DNA of 36,898 bases from Firmicutes bacterium HGW-Firmicutes-7 (GTDB taxonomy: Bacteria; Bacillota; Clostridia; Lachnospirales; Vallitaleaceae). Made by a program: the position numbers and the translations under genes. The stretch covers positions 1 through 36,898 of the forward strand of contig PGZO01000034.1 in assembly GCA_002841375.1 (NCBI GenBank), in the 5' to 3' direction. Of this stretch, positions 15,635 to 24,322 are shown piece after piece. Numbering within the stretch: the first letter of the stretch is position 1; each line of letters begins with the position of its first letter. The notes beneath the pieces were generated by a model. That model saw only the letters and a list, made by a program, of their open reading frames with translations. It was not told the DNA's origin and made no database searches.

Positions 15635-17236
15635 ATGTCAGAAGAACAATTAAGCTTTATTCAAGAAATTAAAAGAAGAAGAACCTTCGCCATTATTTCA
15701 CATCCAGATGCTGGCAAAACAACATTAACAGAGAAGTTCTTGTTATATGGAGGGGCTATACGTTCAGCTGGTTCTGTTAAATCCAGGCGTTCTGAAAAAC
15801 ATGCTGTATCAGATTGGATGGAAATAGAAAAGCAAAGAGGAATTTCAGTTACCTCTAGTGTCCTTCAATTTCATTATAATAATTTTTGCATTAACATTCT
15901 TGATACACCCGGTCATCAAGATTTTAGTGAAGACACTTATAGAACGTTAGTTGCTGCTGACAATGCCGTTATGGTAATCGACTGTTCCAAGGGTGTTGAA
16001 GCACAAACAAAAAAGCTATTTCAAGTTTGTAAAATGAGAGGTATTCCAATTTTTACCTTTATAAATAAAATGGACCGTGCAGGAAAGGATCCTTTTGAGT
16101 TAATTGAAGAACTAGAAAATGTTCTTGGAATTCGATCTTGTCCGATGAATTGGCCAATAGGCTCAGGAAAAGAATTTAGAGGTGTCTACAACCGTCAAAA
16201 AAATCAGGTTGAACTTTTTGAAAATGGAGACCATGGTCAAAACAAGCTCGAGGTTGTAAACGCGCACGTTACTGATGAAAAACTCAGTGGGCTCTTAGGC
16301 GACGCACTCCACCAACAACTTCTTAGTGATATTGAACTATTAGATATTGCTGGTGATGGTTTTGACATAGGAAAGGTCTTAAACGGCGAGTTAACACCGG
16401 TATTTTTTGGTAGTGCCTTAACAAACTTTGGTGTTGAACCCTTCTTAGAATCTTTTTTAGATATTACAACCCCACCACGTCCTCGAGAAAGCAACTTAGG
16501 TGATATCGATCCTGAAGCAACGAACTTTACTGGCTTTATTTTCAAAATACAAGCTAATATGAATCCTACTCATAGAGATCGTATCGCATTTTTACGTATA
16601 TGCTCTGGAAAATTCGAAAAGGGTATGACCGCGAACCTGGTTCAGAAGGGTAAAAAAATCAAACTTGCTCAGCCTCAACAATTTTTAGCTCAAGATCGTG
16701 TTATTACAGAGGTTGCATACCCAGGTGATATCATTGGTATTCATGACCCAGGTATTTTTAATATTGGAGACACACTTTGTGCAAATGATTCCAACTTAGT
16801 TTTTGAAGGCATTCCCAAGTTTGCACCTGAGCATTTCATTAAAATATCTACTGCTAATGCGCTAAAAAGAAAACATTTTATAAAGGGAATTAATCAACTC
16901 GCTGAAGAGGGAACAATTCAAGTATACAAGCGCCCAAACTGGGGTGTCGAAGAATTAATTATTGGTGTAGTTGGGATCCTGCAATTTGAAGTATTAGAGT
17001 ACCGATTACTGAATGAATACGGTGTGGAAACAACTAGTCAACGTCTTCCTTATAAGCATATACGTTGGATTGATCCTAATGGTTTTGATGCCGCCAACTT
17101 CAACGCCCCAATGGATACTGTCCTTGTATATAGCGATACAGATGAGCCTGTTGTATTATTTCAAAATGAATGGGCGGTAAAACATATTCTAGATAGAAAT
17201 AAATCTATTGTCTTAAAAGAAACCTCAATAAAATAA
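15635..17236 (+). CDS. prfC: Peptide chain release factor 3
   Basis: A translational GTPase that removes RF1/RF2 from the ribosome after peptide release. The GTPase motifs are intact: G1 HPDAGKTT (19-26), G2 with RGISVTSS, G3 DTPGHQDF and G4 NKMD. The RF3-specific switch stretch GSVKSRRSEKHAVSDWMEIE separates it from EF-G and TypA. The C-terminal RF3 domain starts near 390 (HFIKGINQLAEEGTIQVYKR). Length 533 is standard. AAAGGA lies 9 nt before the ATG and a sigma-A promoter upstream. It is monocistronic and followed by hairpin element copy A. Confidence 0.97.
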   Translation: MSEEQLSFIQEIKRRRTFAIISHPDAGKTTLTEKFLLYGGAIRSAGSVKSRRSEKHAVSDWMEIEKQRGISVTSSVLQFHYNNFCINILDTPGHQDFSEDTYRTLVAADNAVMVIDCSKGVEAQTKKLFQVCKMRGIPIFTFINKMDRAGKDPFELIEELENVLGIRSCPMNWPIGSGKEFRGVYNRQKNQVELFENGDHGQNKLEVVNAHVTDEKLSGLLGDALHQQLLSDIELLDIAGDGFDIGKVLNGELTPVFFGSALTNFGVEPFLESFLDITTPPRPRESNLGDIDPEATNFTGFIFKIQANMNPTHRDRIAFLRICSGKFEKGMTANLVQKGKKIKLAQPQQFLAQDRVITEVAYPGDIIGIHDPGIFNIGDTLCANDSNLVFEGIPKFAPEHFIKISTANALKRKHFIKGINQLAEEGTIQVYKRPNWGVEELIIGVVGILQFEVLEYRLLNEYGVETTSQRLPYKHIRWIDPNGFDAANFNAPMDTVLVYSDTDEPVVLFQNEWAVKHILDRNKSIVLKETSIK

Positions 17237-17300
17237 CAAAAAAATATGGGATGTCTGTTATGCATAGTAATATGCAAAGCAAACCTCCCTTTTTATTTAA

Positions 17301-17401
17301 CCTAACGAAGGAAGTACCCCACTTCTTTAAGTGGGGTACTTCCTTCCAAAATCAGTGGGTGTTCAAGCACCCACTGATGGGCAAGCAAAGCTTGCGTTAG
17401 G
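17301..17401. mobile_element. CCTAACG hairpin element, copy A (101 bp)
   Basis: AACCTAACG (17299-17307) and CGTTAGGTT (17395-17403) are a perfect 9-bp terminal inverted repeat. Between them lie three hairpins: GGAAGTACCCCACTT / AAGTGGGGTACTTCC (17310-17344), CAGTGGGTG / CACCCACTG (17353-17377) and GCAAGC / GCTTGC (17381-17395). There is no ORF. Copy B at 14447-14549 matches it along its whole length in the opposite orientation, so it is a mobile or dispersed repeat and not just a terminator, although hairpin 1 could end prfC transcription. Confidence 0.75.
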
Positions 17402-17438
17402 TTACGAGCTCGTAGCGAATGCGGAGGGCGAGTATCCT

Positions 17439-18248
17439 TTAATAAAGTGTATCCAAACTTTTAAATGAATAGCCTTTTTCCTCCCACAAATTTATGAGCG
17501 TATCTAATATTTCTGAGTTGGTTTTTGAATTGCTATGTAAAAGTACGATAGCTCCACAATGAATTTTAGGTAAAACTTTAGTTAATGCCTCTTCTGCGGT
17601 TGGTTGTTTGTCATTATCCCAATCTACATATGCCAAGCTCCAAAAAAATGTCTTATAGCCCATCTCATGAGCCGTTTTCAAATTTGCTTCACTATATTTT
17701 CCTGCTGGAGCACGATAAAACTTCACTAAGTTTTCTCCTGTTATTTCTTTATATAAAACTTCAAACTCTTGAAGTTCTTCTGTAAATTTATCTGGTGAAA
17801 GCTTTGTCATATCTGGATGAGAGCATGTATGGTTCCCAACAATATGTCCTTCATCTACCATTCTCTTAACAAGTTCAGGATTCGTTTTAAGATAGTGTCC
17901 AACTAAAAAGAAGGTGGCAGAAACCTCATGTTTTTTTAATACATCCAATATCTTCTCGGTATACCCATTTTCATAACCTGCATCAAAAGTTAAATAAATA
18001 ACTTTATCATTTGGACTTCCAACATAATACGCATCAAACTGTTTTAAGTAAGCTGCTTCCTCATTTCCCACTGGCTGTATTCCTTCATCTGATTTTCCTA
18101 AACCCCAATCCTCGCTGTATCTCATACTCATTCCAGCTTTAACCACTAACGGTATAAGCTCCAAAATTAGAATAATAGTAAGTAATGCAATTAACTTGGA
18201 AATTTTATGTTTTTTCAACTTCAATGGATCATATCCCAATTTACTCAT
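17439..18248 (-). CDS. Polysaccharide deacetylase, PdaA-like (spore cortex muramic-delta-lactam pathway)
   Basis: Predicted de-N-acetylase acting on muramic acid in peptidoglycan; PdaA-type enzymes allow formation of muramic delta-lactam in the spore cortex. An N-terminal membrane anchor (about 17-38) is followed by a NodB domain: MT1 TFDAGYENGYT (87-97; the PdaA-like variant of TFDDG), MT2 HTCSHPDMTKLS with zinc-type HxxxH, MT3 RAPAGKYS, MT4 DWDNDKQP and MT5 VLLHSNSKTN. The 269-residue length agrees with the family. No Shine-Dalgarno sequence is seen before the ATG. A sigma F/G-like GCATA (18279-18283) and AATATTA (18256-18262) would place the transcript start next to the ATG. A divergent-convergent position to prfC with element copy A between them. 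Confidence 0.9.
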   Translation of the reverse strand: MSKLGYDPLKLKKHKISKLIALLTIILILELIPLVVKAGMSMRYSEDWGLGKSDEGIQPVGNEEAAYLKQFDAYYVGSPNDKVIYLTFDAGYENGYTEKILDVLKKHEVSATFFLVGHYLKTNPELVKRMVDEGHIVGNHTCSHPDMTKLSPDKFTEELQEFEVLYKEITGENLVKFYRAPAGKYSEANLKTAHEMGYKTFFWSLAYVDWDNDKQPTAEEALTKVLPKIHCGAIVLLHSNSKTNSEILDTLINLWEEKGYSFKSLDTLY

Positions 18249-18315
18249 TACTATATAATATTAAATGACTCGTGTTTTTATGCAATTACAAGCGTTCGCT
18301 CAAGTTCACTCCCTT

Positions 18316-18361
18316 CAAAAAATTAGAGCTCTATCTATACGAATGTAGTAGATTGAGCTCT
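18316..18361 (-). terminator. Terminator of the rubrerythrin-like gene
   Basis: On the minus strand AGAGCTCAATCTA pairs with TAGATAGAGCTCT (one mismatch), then TAATTTTTT. Confidence 0.8.
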
Positions 18362-18387
18362 TCATCTAATTATGTACGATAATGTAC

Positions 18388-18873
18388 TTAATATTCTTCT
18401 CTTACACCAAACTCTGCTGATTCTACCCATTCATTTGCCTTATTAATCAACAAAATAATTTCATCAAGTATTTCATAATGTTCTTTTTCTTGTTTTACTA
18501 AATATTCAAATAAATCCTTTGTCTCTTTATCCGTTGCTTCTAAATAATATTTTTCATATAACTGAATACTTTCTTGTTCTTTATCTAATGCCATTCTATA
18601 AAAGTCAAGTTGATCTGGAATTGTTTTAACTTCTGTATTAAAATTTTCCGCCCCTTTAAATACATTCTTAGCCTCTAAAATCAAGTCTTGATCTATAACT
18701 TCATAGGAAGCTTCATTATATTTCTTTTGCAAAATATCAGCATGGTTTTTTTCATCTTTAGCCAACATAAGCAATACCGTACTTAGGCTATTACCTTTAT
18801 TGATTTTCGCTTGATCACTATAATATTTTTCCCCATCAAGCTCCATTCTTATAGCAAATTCAAAAATGTTCAT
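18388..18873 (-). CDS. Rubrerythrin-like ferritin-fold di-iron protein
   Basis: A four-helix bundle with the di-iron ligand pattern of the ferritin-like superfamily: E11 in RMELDGEKYY, then DEKNHA (ExxH type, about 40-45), DKEQESIQLYEKYY (97-110) and KQEKEHYE (128-135). The length of 161 and absence of the C-terminal rubredoxin CxxC domain mean it is a rubrerythrin-like short protein; peroxide or oxygen defence is the usual role in anaerobes but is inferred. AAGGAG lies 8 nt before the ATG. It is monocistronic with its own terminator. Confidence 0.87.
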   Translation of the reverse strand: MNIFEFAIRMELDGEKYYSDQAKINKGNSLSTVLLMLAKDEKNHADILQKKYNEASYEVIDQDLILEAKNVFKGAENFNTEVKTIPDQLDFYRMALDKEQESIQLYEKYYLEATDKETKDLFEYLVKQEKEHYEILDEIILLINKANEWVESAEFGVREEY

Positions 18874-18966
18874 ATTTTATCTCCTTGTATTCGTTTTATC
18901 CTTGTAAGTTGTCCTGTTCCATTAGTATATTTTACCATTTATATTATGTATTTTCAATGTTATCTA

Positions 18967-19329
18967 CTATAGTTTATACGCCATTCTCATACTTATAGGA
19001 TTGTATTGAATTGTGTTTGAAGGTAATTCTAATGTATAATAAGCCTCATGATGTCCTTTATCTGTTTCCTCAGGGTTAATACTTCGTACAACTCTTACCA
19101 CCTGCATATTTTTATCCATATAAATTACATCTATTGGAAACTTCACACCTCTCATATGTATGGCATTACACGGATAAAGCAACATGCCATAATAAGGTGG
19201 TAGCGTTTCCATTCCAATTAACCCTACTCTTCTAGCTTGTTCACTCGTAGCAATTATTACTCTTGTAGCAACTAAATACTCCAATCCTCGATCATCAATT
19301 AAGAATATATTGAGTGGATATGTCTTCAT
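18967..19329 (-). CDS. DUF192 family protein
   Basis: A 120-residue single-domain protein of the DUF192 family, function unknown. Family marks are VATRVIIATSEQARRVGLIG (20-39), GMLLYPC, IHMRGVKFPIDVIYMDKN and the closing PS-TIQYN. Many relatives carry a signal peptide; none is seen here, so it is probably cytoplasmic. TTGGAG lies 7 nt before the ATG. It follows L-asparaginase on the same strand, 73 bp away. Confidence 0.88.
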   Translation of the reverse strand: MKTYPLNIFLIDDRGLEYLVATRVIIATSEQARRVGLIGMETLPPYYGMLLYPCNAIHMRGVKFPIDVIYMDKNMQVVRVVRSINPEETDKGHHEAYYTLELPSNTIQYNPISMRMAYKL

Positions 19330-19402
19330 AAATACTCCAAATCATTTCTTAATTATATTCTATGCTATTTATAGGAATCGTATTTCACGAAGATATTTTA
19401 TG

Positions 19403-20434
19403 TTATATCATATCAGGATGGAGTGGTTTTGACAATTCGCCTCTAAGATTTTCATGCATTAAAGTTTTAATCCTTTCTACTGAATATCCTTTGCTTAAAA
19501 GATAATAAAGCTTTGTAGCGGCAGCTTCAGCTGTCATATCGTATCCACTTACTGCACCAGCATCTACTAACATGCTACTCGTCTCGTATTCACCAATATA
19601 TGCATATCCTTTTAAACATTGGGTACACACCACAATAATAACACCACGCTGAGCTGCTTCATTTAAAACACTTGCTAGCCTTTGGTCACGATCCGGAATA
19701 TTCCCAACACCTAATGCTTCAATAATAATTCCTCTTAAGGGAGGCTTAAGCATATTCTCTAAAATTTCTGTTTGAATTCCAGGGAATATTTTCACTACTG
19801 CAATGGGATAATCCCCGAATTCCAGAACATGGATACCTCTGTTCTTTTTTTTCATGATCAAATCCTCATTCATTTCTATACGAACCCCAGCAACAGCAAG
19901 GGGAGGAAAGTTTGGAGAGCCAAAGGCATCTAGTGTATCGGAACTGGTTTTCACTGATCTACAACCTCTAAATAGCTTTCCTCCAAAATAGAGACATACC
20001 TCTGACACTTCACCTCCAGCTGCTATCTGAAGTGCAGTAATGATATTTTCTCTAGCATCGTTTCTAACTTCACAAAGAGGGATTTGTGATCCTGTAAGGA
20101 CGACCGGCTTATCTAAGCCTTCCAGCATAAAACATAAAGCCGAAGCAGTGTATGCCATTGTGTCTGTTCCGTGTAATATAACGAAACCATCATACTCATT
20201 GTAATGCACTTCAATGTCTTTAGCTATTTTTATCCACTCCACCTGAGACATGTTAGAGGAATCAAGCAATGGTTCATATTCCTTAATCGTATATTCAGGC
20301 ATAATGTCTGCTTTTAGTTCTGAAAACGTATCAAGCTCTTTTTGCATATAACCCTTTTGTGGTGCATAACCTTTATTGGTTCTGACCATTCCTATTGTGC
20401 CACCTGTATATATAATATAGACCCTTTTTTTCAT
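19403..20434 (-). CDS. ansA: L-asparaginase, type I (cytoplasmic)
   Basis: Hydrolyses L-asparagine to aspartate and ammonia. The first threonine motif is YTGGTIGM (9-16, nucleophile T13), the second HGTDTMAYTA (88-97), and the catalytic lysine is K153 in YFGGKLFRG. There is no signal peptide and the length is 343, which points to type I. The C-terminal part (about 210-343) is the smaller domain where type I enzymes bind allosteric asparagine. AGGAGG precedes the ATG by 11 nt. Neighbours give no operon logic beyond the co-oriented DUF192 gene. Confidence 0.94.
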   Translation of the reverse strand: MKKRVYIIYTGGTIGMVRTNKGYAPQKGYMQKELDTFSELKADIMPEYTIKEYEPLLDSSNMSQVEWIKIAKDIEVHYNEYDGFVILHGTDTMAYTASALCFMLEGLDKPVVLTGSQIPLCEVRNDARENIITALQIAAGGEVSEVCLYFGGKLFRGCRSVKTSSDTLDAFGSPNFPPLAVAGVRIEMNEDLIMKKKNRGIHVLEFGDYPIAVVKIFPGIQTEILENMLKPPLRGIIIEALGVGNIPDRDQRLASVLNEAAQRGVIIVVCTQCLKGYAYIGEYETSSMLVDAGAVSGYDMTAEAAATKLYYLLSKGYSVERIKTLMHENLRGELSKPLHPDMI

Positions 20435-20493
20435 AATAGTGATAGCCTCCTGTCCGAATCTAGTTGCTGCTGATAATATTACTAATCATATAT

Positions 20494-21894
20494 TTATTTC
20501 TCTAATCTTTTTTTGAACTGGTACATTCTACTATCTGCTAGACCAATCAATTCATCATATGTTGTTCCCTCTGATGGGAAACAAGCTAGCCCATAGCTAA
20601 AACTACATACAATAGCATGTGCATCTATAATTAATGGATGTTCAATAAAATATTTTTCTAATCTCTTCATTTTGTTAATAATATGCTGTTCTGTGCCGTA
20701 GAGCATGATTGCAATAAACTCATCGCCCCCTGTTCGAGCTAGAATATCTGATGCTCTTAGTTGCTTTTTTATATTCTTCGCAAAGTATCTAATCAATTCA
20801 TCTCCAGCAAGATGTCCCCTTGCGTCATTAACTCCTTTTAGATTATCCAAGTCAAGAACTACAACAAAAAAGTGTTCGTTGTAACGAGTTGATTTTGTAA
20901 TTAACTTCATTAAAGAGTTTTCAAAAAATCTTCTATTGTTTAAACCTGTTAAGCTATCGTGTTCAGTTATATAAAGCATATTTTCATAAAGCTTATAATT
21001 TGTAAGTGCAATAATTAGTTGTTTCCTTAAGTATTCAACAATTTCATAATCCTGCGAAGAAAAAATACTATTCTCTTGGCTGTCAATGTTTAAAAATCCA
21101 AAGAGCTTTCCTTCAAGAAAAAGTGGTGCACTAATAAAGGACTGTACCTTGTTCCCTTGAGTATTATCAAGGAACTTATGTCTATCAGACTGCTTAATAT
21201 ATTGTTGAACATCTTTTATAATAATTGTTTCTTTAATATTACCGTTCGTTCTCTTCCACTGAAAAGAATCTTTTAAGGGCAGACGAAATTCCTGGACTTC
21301 CTCCTCAAAATATCCCACAGAAGCTACTATTTTAAGCACATCATCATCGTCCAATGTAAGAATACAGCCAAAATCCGCATTATCAATTGAACTAATTGAT
21401 TTTTCCAATATAAAACCAAAAACATCTTCCAAACTAGATTGCTCTAATATAGAATTACTAACTTCAAGTAAAAAGTCTTTTATTTTTTCAATCTGTTCGA
21501 CTCTTTTCGTTTGCATGAGTTGCTGTGTGATATCAGTTATAACACCTACTATTCCCAAAAAGTTATTATCATCGTCTAACACAGCCGTTTTATGTATCAT
21601 GACATCATGCGCTGTACCATCCTGATGCACAACTTTTGTTTGAAAGTATTGGTCATCTTTACTTTCCATAAGCGCTTCATCTGATTCATTATAAACATCA
21701 GCTAGTTCTTTCCCTGCTATGTCAAAAACCGTATGGCCTATAACTTCATTCATTGATAAACCAAAATATTCAAGAAAGCACTTGTTGCAATAGCGATAGA
21801 TTAATTGAGTATCTTTATAAAAGATTGGCATTGGTACTTCATCAAGTAAAACTTTATTAAACATTGCTTCATGTTGATTGTCAAATCTTTTCAT
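20494..21894 (-). CDS. PAS-GAF-GGDEF diguanylate cyclase
   Basis: Predicted to make cyclic di-GMP from two GTP. Order: PAS domain with PAC tail (about 10-125), GAF domain (about 150-300), GGDEF domain (about 305-466). The active site GGDEF is intact (389-393) and the inhibitory I-site RASD sits five residues before it (380-383), so the enzyme is probably active and feedback-inhibited. No EAL domain and no membrane segment, so it is a cytosolic sensor; the PAS/GAF ligands are unknown. AAGGAG lies 6 nt before the ATG. It is divergent from the glucosaminidase-like gene. Confidence 0.93.
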   Translation of the reverse strand: MKRFDNQHEAMFNKVLLDEVPMPIFYKDTQLIYRYCNKCFLEYFGLSMNEVIGHTVFDIAGKELADVYNESDEALMESKDDQYFQTKVVHQDGTAHDVMIHKTAVLDDDNNFLGIVGVITDITQQLMQTKRVEQIEKIKDFLLEVSNSILEQSSLEDVFGFILEKSISSIDNADFGCILTLDDDDVLKIVASVGYFEEEVQEFRLPLKDSFQWKRTNGNIKETIIIKDVQQYIKQSDRHKFLDNTQGNKVQSFISAPLFLEGKLFGFLNIDSQENSIFSSQDYEIVEYLRKQLIIALTNYKLYENMLYITEHDSLTGLNNRRFFENSLMKLITKSTRYNEHFFVVVLDLDNLKGVNDARGHLAGDELIRYFAKNIKKQLRASDILARTGGDEFIAIMLYGTEQHIINKMKRLEKYFIEHPLIIDAHAIVCSFSYGLACFPSEGTTYDELIGLADSRMYQFKKRLEK

Positions 21895-22023
21895 AAAAAT
21901 CTCCTTCTTCTTCTCTAATGTACATAAAGAGCCACAAACTACTCATTTGTTTATTATAGACCTTTTTTTCCTTTTAGACAAATAAATTTGCATAATGTTA
22001 TAGGATTAATTTTGATACCGTTC

Positions 22024-22052
22024 TTGTTCAAATGACATGAAAATGGTATAAT
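22024..22052 (+). promoter_or_regulatory. Promoter of the glucosaminidase-like gene
   Basis: TTGTTC (22024-22029), 17 nt, TATAAT (22047-22052). The start is then about 100 nt before the start codon; the rest of the 22059-22157 leader is A/T-rich with no clear structure. Confidence 0.65.
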
Positions 22053-22157
22053 TTCATCATGCAACCAAAACAATTATTAATATTATATTTATATTGCTTC
22101 ATGTTTATATTTACTAGACCGTCCACGCAATAAATCAATAATTAAGTAGGTGATATT

Positions 22158-23402
22158 TTGGTTCAAATTATCGAAGCGCTTAAAAATAATCATATTATAC
22201 ATAGCCATAGTGTAAAGGCTCTAAAAGAATATATCGTTCTAAAATATCCAAATGATTCTGCAGATCGAACTGCAATAATCTTTGCGGATGCTGTCCATAA
22301 AATTATTGACCACAATATTATACACTTTGATGCGTCTTCAAGAATTTCCATAAAGCAAAACCTTTTGCAGGAAGTTTCTCAAAAAAAAGTTTTTTCTATT
22401 AATGCTTATGAAATATTTGAAGTCTGTACGCAATTATATCATGCTGATGAATCGTATATAAAAAATTTAACTACTTGGATCAATCATAATCAGAGTGAAA
22501 GTATATCTACAGATGAAGTTGTTGAATTAACGATGCAACTAAGAAAACCCAGCATTGAACCATCTACTACTTCTGTCCCACCAATATTAAAGTCATCTAC
22601 TAGCGCTTTGAGATTAAAATTGAGGGAACTAGATGAAAAAACGAAACGAGAAGAAAAAGCACAACAAGAACTAGCGCTTCTCATTGAAGACTCAATACAA
22701 GTTCCAGCAGTGATTTTAGAAGAACCTGTCCCAAAGCAACAATCTAAAGTCAAACCGGCTCACTTCCACTCAATCTTTTTGAGCCGCTTCAAGGGTTTTT
22801 CTAAAGAAGCCTTGACCATTGTTTTAATTTCAACAAGCTTATTGTCAATACTTGGCTCTCTAGCTTACTATACTCATAGCAAAAATGCTCCTACTCCTGT
22901 TCTGAAAACAATTGAGATATCGACTCTCAATAATGAGATATTACCTGCATCACCCGAAAGCTATTTACCTGAATATTTACAGTACAAAACTATTAACTTG
23001 GATATCTTAACCCAATGGTTAAAAGAGAAGAACTCTATTCTAGCACAAGAGGAATATTTTACCAGCATTCACAATATTTCAAAAGAATATAATATCAACC
23101 CCCTATTAATGTTTGCTATAACTGGACAAGAACAAGCCTTTGTACCTAATACGAATGTTGATGCGAGCGATATGGCAAATAATCCCTTTAATGTTTTTGG
23201 AAGTTGGGAAGCCTATAACACCGACATTGATGATGCCGCTCGAATTGCTGCAAAGACAATTATTAATTTAAGCAAGGATTGTCCCCCTGATGAAGATCCC
23301 ATTAAATGGATCAATCGAAAATATGCAGAAGATCAAAACTGGCATATAGGTGTTACAAAAATCTATACACAGCTTGAAAAAGCCACTACTGTTGATGAGT
23401 AG
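22158..23402 (+). CDS. Membrane-anchored protein with lysozyme/glucosaminidase-like extracellular domain
   Basis: Not a family I can name with certainty. Residues 1-210 are a soluble, charged, cytoplasmic region: helical 1-110, then a KR/E-rich coil at about 155-180. One membrane segment (about 220-240, LTIVLISTSLLSILGSLAYY) puts the C-terminus outside. Residues about 285-410 have the pattern of glucosaminidase/lysozyme-like hydrolases: EYNINPLLMFAITGQEQAF, NNPFNVFGSWEAY, DDAARIAAKTIINL and INRKYAEDQNWHIGV-KIY. In that family E in the first block is catalytic; here the equivalents are E or Q in GQEQ. Start codon TTG with AGGTGAT 8 nt upstream. A cytoplasmic module attached to an outside wall hydrolase suggests regulated wall remodelling or sporulation, by inference only. 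Confidence 0.7.
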   Translation: MVQIIEALKNNHIIHSHSVKALKEYIVLKYPNDSADRTAIIFADAVHKIIDHNIIHFDASSRISIKQNLLQEVSQKKVFSINAYEIFEVCTQLYHADESYIKNLTTWINHNQSESISTDEVVELTMQLRKPSIEPSTTSVPPILKSSTSALRLKLRELDEKTKREEKAQQELALLIEDSIQVPAVILEEPVPKQQSKVKPAHFHSIFLSRFKGFSKEALTIVLISTSLLSILGSLAYYTHSKNAPTPVLKTIEISTLNNEILPASPESYLPEYLQYKTINLDILTQWLKEKNSILAQEEYFTSIHNISKEYNINPLLMFAITGQEQAFVPNTNVDASDMANNPFNVFGSWEAYNTDIDDAARIAAKTIINLSKDCPPDEDPIKWINRKYAEDQNWHIGVTKIYTQLEKATTVDE

Positions 23403-23409
23403 TGGCTTT
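23379..23409. terminator. Bidirectional terminator between convergent genes
   Basis: Perfect 12-bp stem AAAGCCACTACT / AGTAGTGGCTTT with 7-nt loop. It overlaps the stop codon of the glucosaminidase-like gene and gives a better T-run on the minus strand, so it mainly serves ribU. Confidence 0.82.
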
Positions 23410-23414
23410 GCTAT

Positions 23415-23984
23415 TTAACTTATTTTTGGCAATTTAATATATTTCATTAATCCTTTTGTTGCTTTAATTCCGATAAAAGAGAAGATGGATACGAGAATAG
23501 CCTTAATAATATTAAATGGAACCAATAAGCTAACAACCATATTGAAGCGTTCCGCACTTGGTATCCCCCACAATGGCAGGAGCACAAACAGGTTTGCTAG
23601 TGAGGCTACAATTACCATTGTAATCGTACCAACAATCATGCCGAGGATCAGCCCTTGGTTGTTAGATATTTTTCTATAAATCATCGCAATTGGTAATACA
23701 AGTCCAACACCAACTAAAAAGTTTGCCAACTCGCCAACGCCACCTGTAGTAGAATGCAATATCAGGTTTAATAGATTCTTAATTAGCTCAATAAAAACAG
23801 CTGCCATTGGTCCGAGCGCAATGCCCCCAATAATTGCAATGGCATCGCTAAAGTCAATCTTTAGGTATTCTGGAAAGAAAAATATTATTGGAAATTCTAA
23901 GATCATAAAAGCAAATGCCAATGCAGATAAAATTCCAACTCTTGTTATGTACCTTACTTTAAGTGATGAATGTGTAGTATTCAT
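23415..23984 (-). CDS. ribU: Riboflavin ECF transporter S component
   Basis: The substrate-binding membrane subunit of an energy-coupling-factor importer for riboflavin. It has six hydrophobic segments. The RibU-type first-helix context TRVGILSALAFAFMILEFPI, the following YLKIDFSDAIAIIGG and the later GVGELANFLVG are characteristic. Length 189 is typical. The shared EcfA/A'/T module is not in this window. Control by an FMN riboswitch with a terminator hairpin 75 nt before the ATG confirms the flavin link. AAGGAG lies 9 nt before the ATG. Confidence 0.95.
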   Translation of the reverse strand: MNTTHSSLKVRYITRVGILSALAFAFMILEFPIIFFFPEYLKIDFSDAIAIIGGIALGPMAAVFIELIKNLLNLILHSTTGGVGELANFLVGVGLVLPIAMIYRKISNNQGLILGMIVGTITMVIVASLANLFVLLPLWGIPSAERFNMVVSLLVPFNIIKAILVSIFSFIGIKATKGLMKYIKLPKIS

Positions 23985-24056
23985 AATTATAACTCCTTAA
24001 ATTTTTGTAGCAAATTCTACGGTTTCAAACGATACTCGCTCTTTGTATGGTTAAAT

Positions 24057-24088
24057 TAAAAAAGCCTGAAATATAATATTTCAGGGCA
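24057..24088 (-). terminator. Riboswitch-controlled terminator of ribU
   Basis: On the minus strand GCCCTGAAATA / TATTTCAGGC stem followed by six Ts, between the FMN aptamer and the start codon. It is the likely expression platform. Confidence 0.88.
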
Positions 24089-24113
24089 ATCAAACATATC
24101 AAAAAAACTTATA

Positions 24114-24220
24114 TTCTTCTCACATCCAGACTTTACTGTCGGTCTTGGAATTACACCAAGTCAGCCTATCGGCTCGTGGACTATAACCACCGGTCGGGAA
24201 TTTCACCCTGCCCCGAAGAA
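24114..24220 (-). ncRNA. FMN riboswitch (RFN element)
   Basis: Read on the minus strand, the conserved blocks appear in order: TTCTTCGGGGCAGGGTGAAA, TTCCCGACCGGTGG, AGTCCACGAG, GGTGTAATTCCAAGACCGAC, AGTCTGGATG and the closing GAGAAGAA that pairs with the first. This is a complete FMN aptamer. With FMN bound the downstream terminator should form and ribU be shut off. Confidence 0.98.
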
Positions 24221-24245
24221 CTTCCTTATTTAGTTTATGATTATC

Positions 24246-24285
24246 ATATAGTGCATGGATGCTTTAACCATCGCTATATGTTGTG
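24246..24285 (-). other. Extra hairpin in the ribU leader
   Basis: CATATAG pairs with CTATATG, and inside it GATGG-type sequence with CATCC, in the untranslated leader between the promoter and the FMN aptamer. It is not part of the RFN consensus. Confidence 0.45.
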
Positions 24286-24322
24286 AAAGAATTAGAACTA
24301 ACTCACTTTTTACGCTACAACC

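Noticed and set aside
17299-17403. Simple transcription terminator of prfC
   Set aside because: The same 100-bp structure with the same ends recurs at 14447-14549 in the other orientation, so a dispersed element is the better description, though it may also terminate.
22060-22134. Possible 24-codon hydrophobic leader peptide before the glucosaminidase-like gene
   Set aside because: No ribosome binding site and the ATG would coincide with the transcription start; no regulatory codon run.
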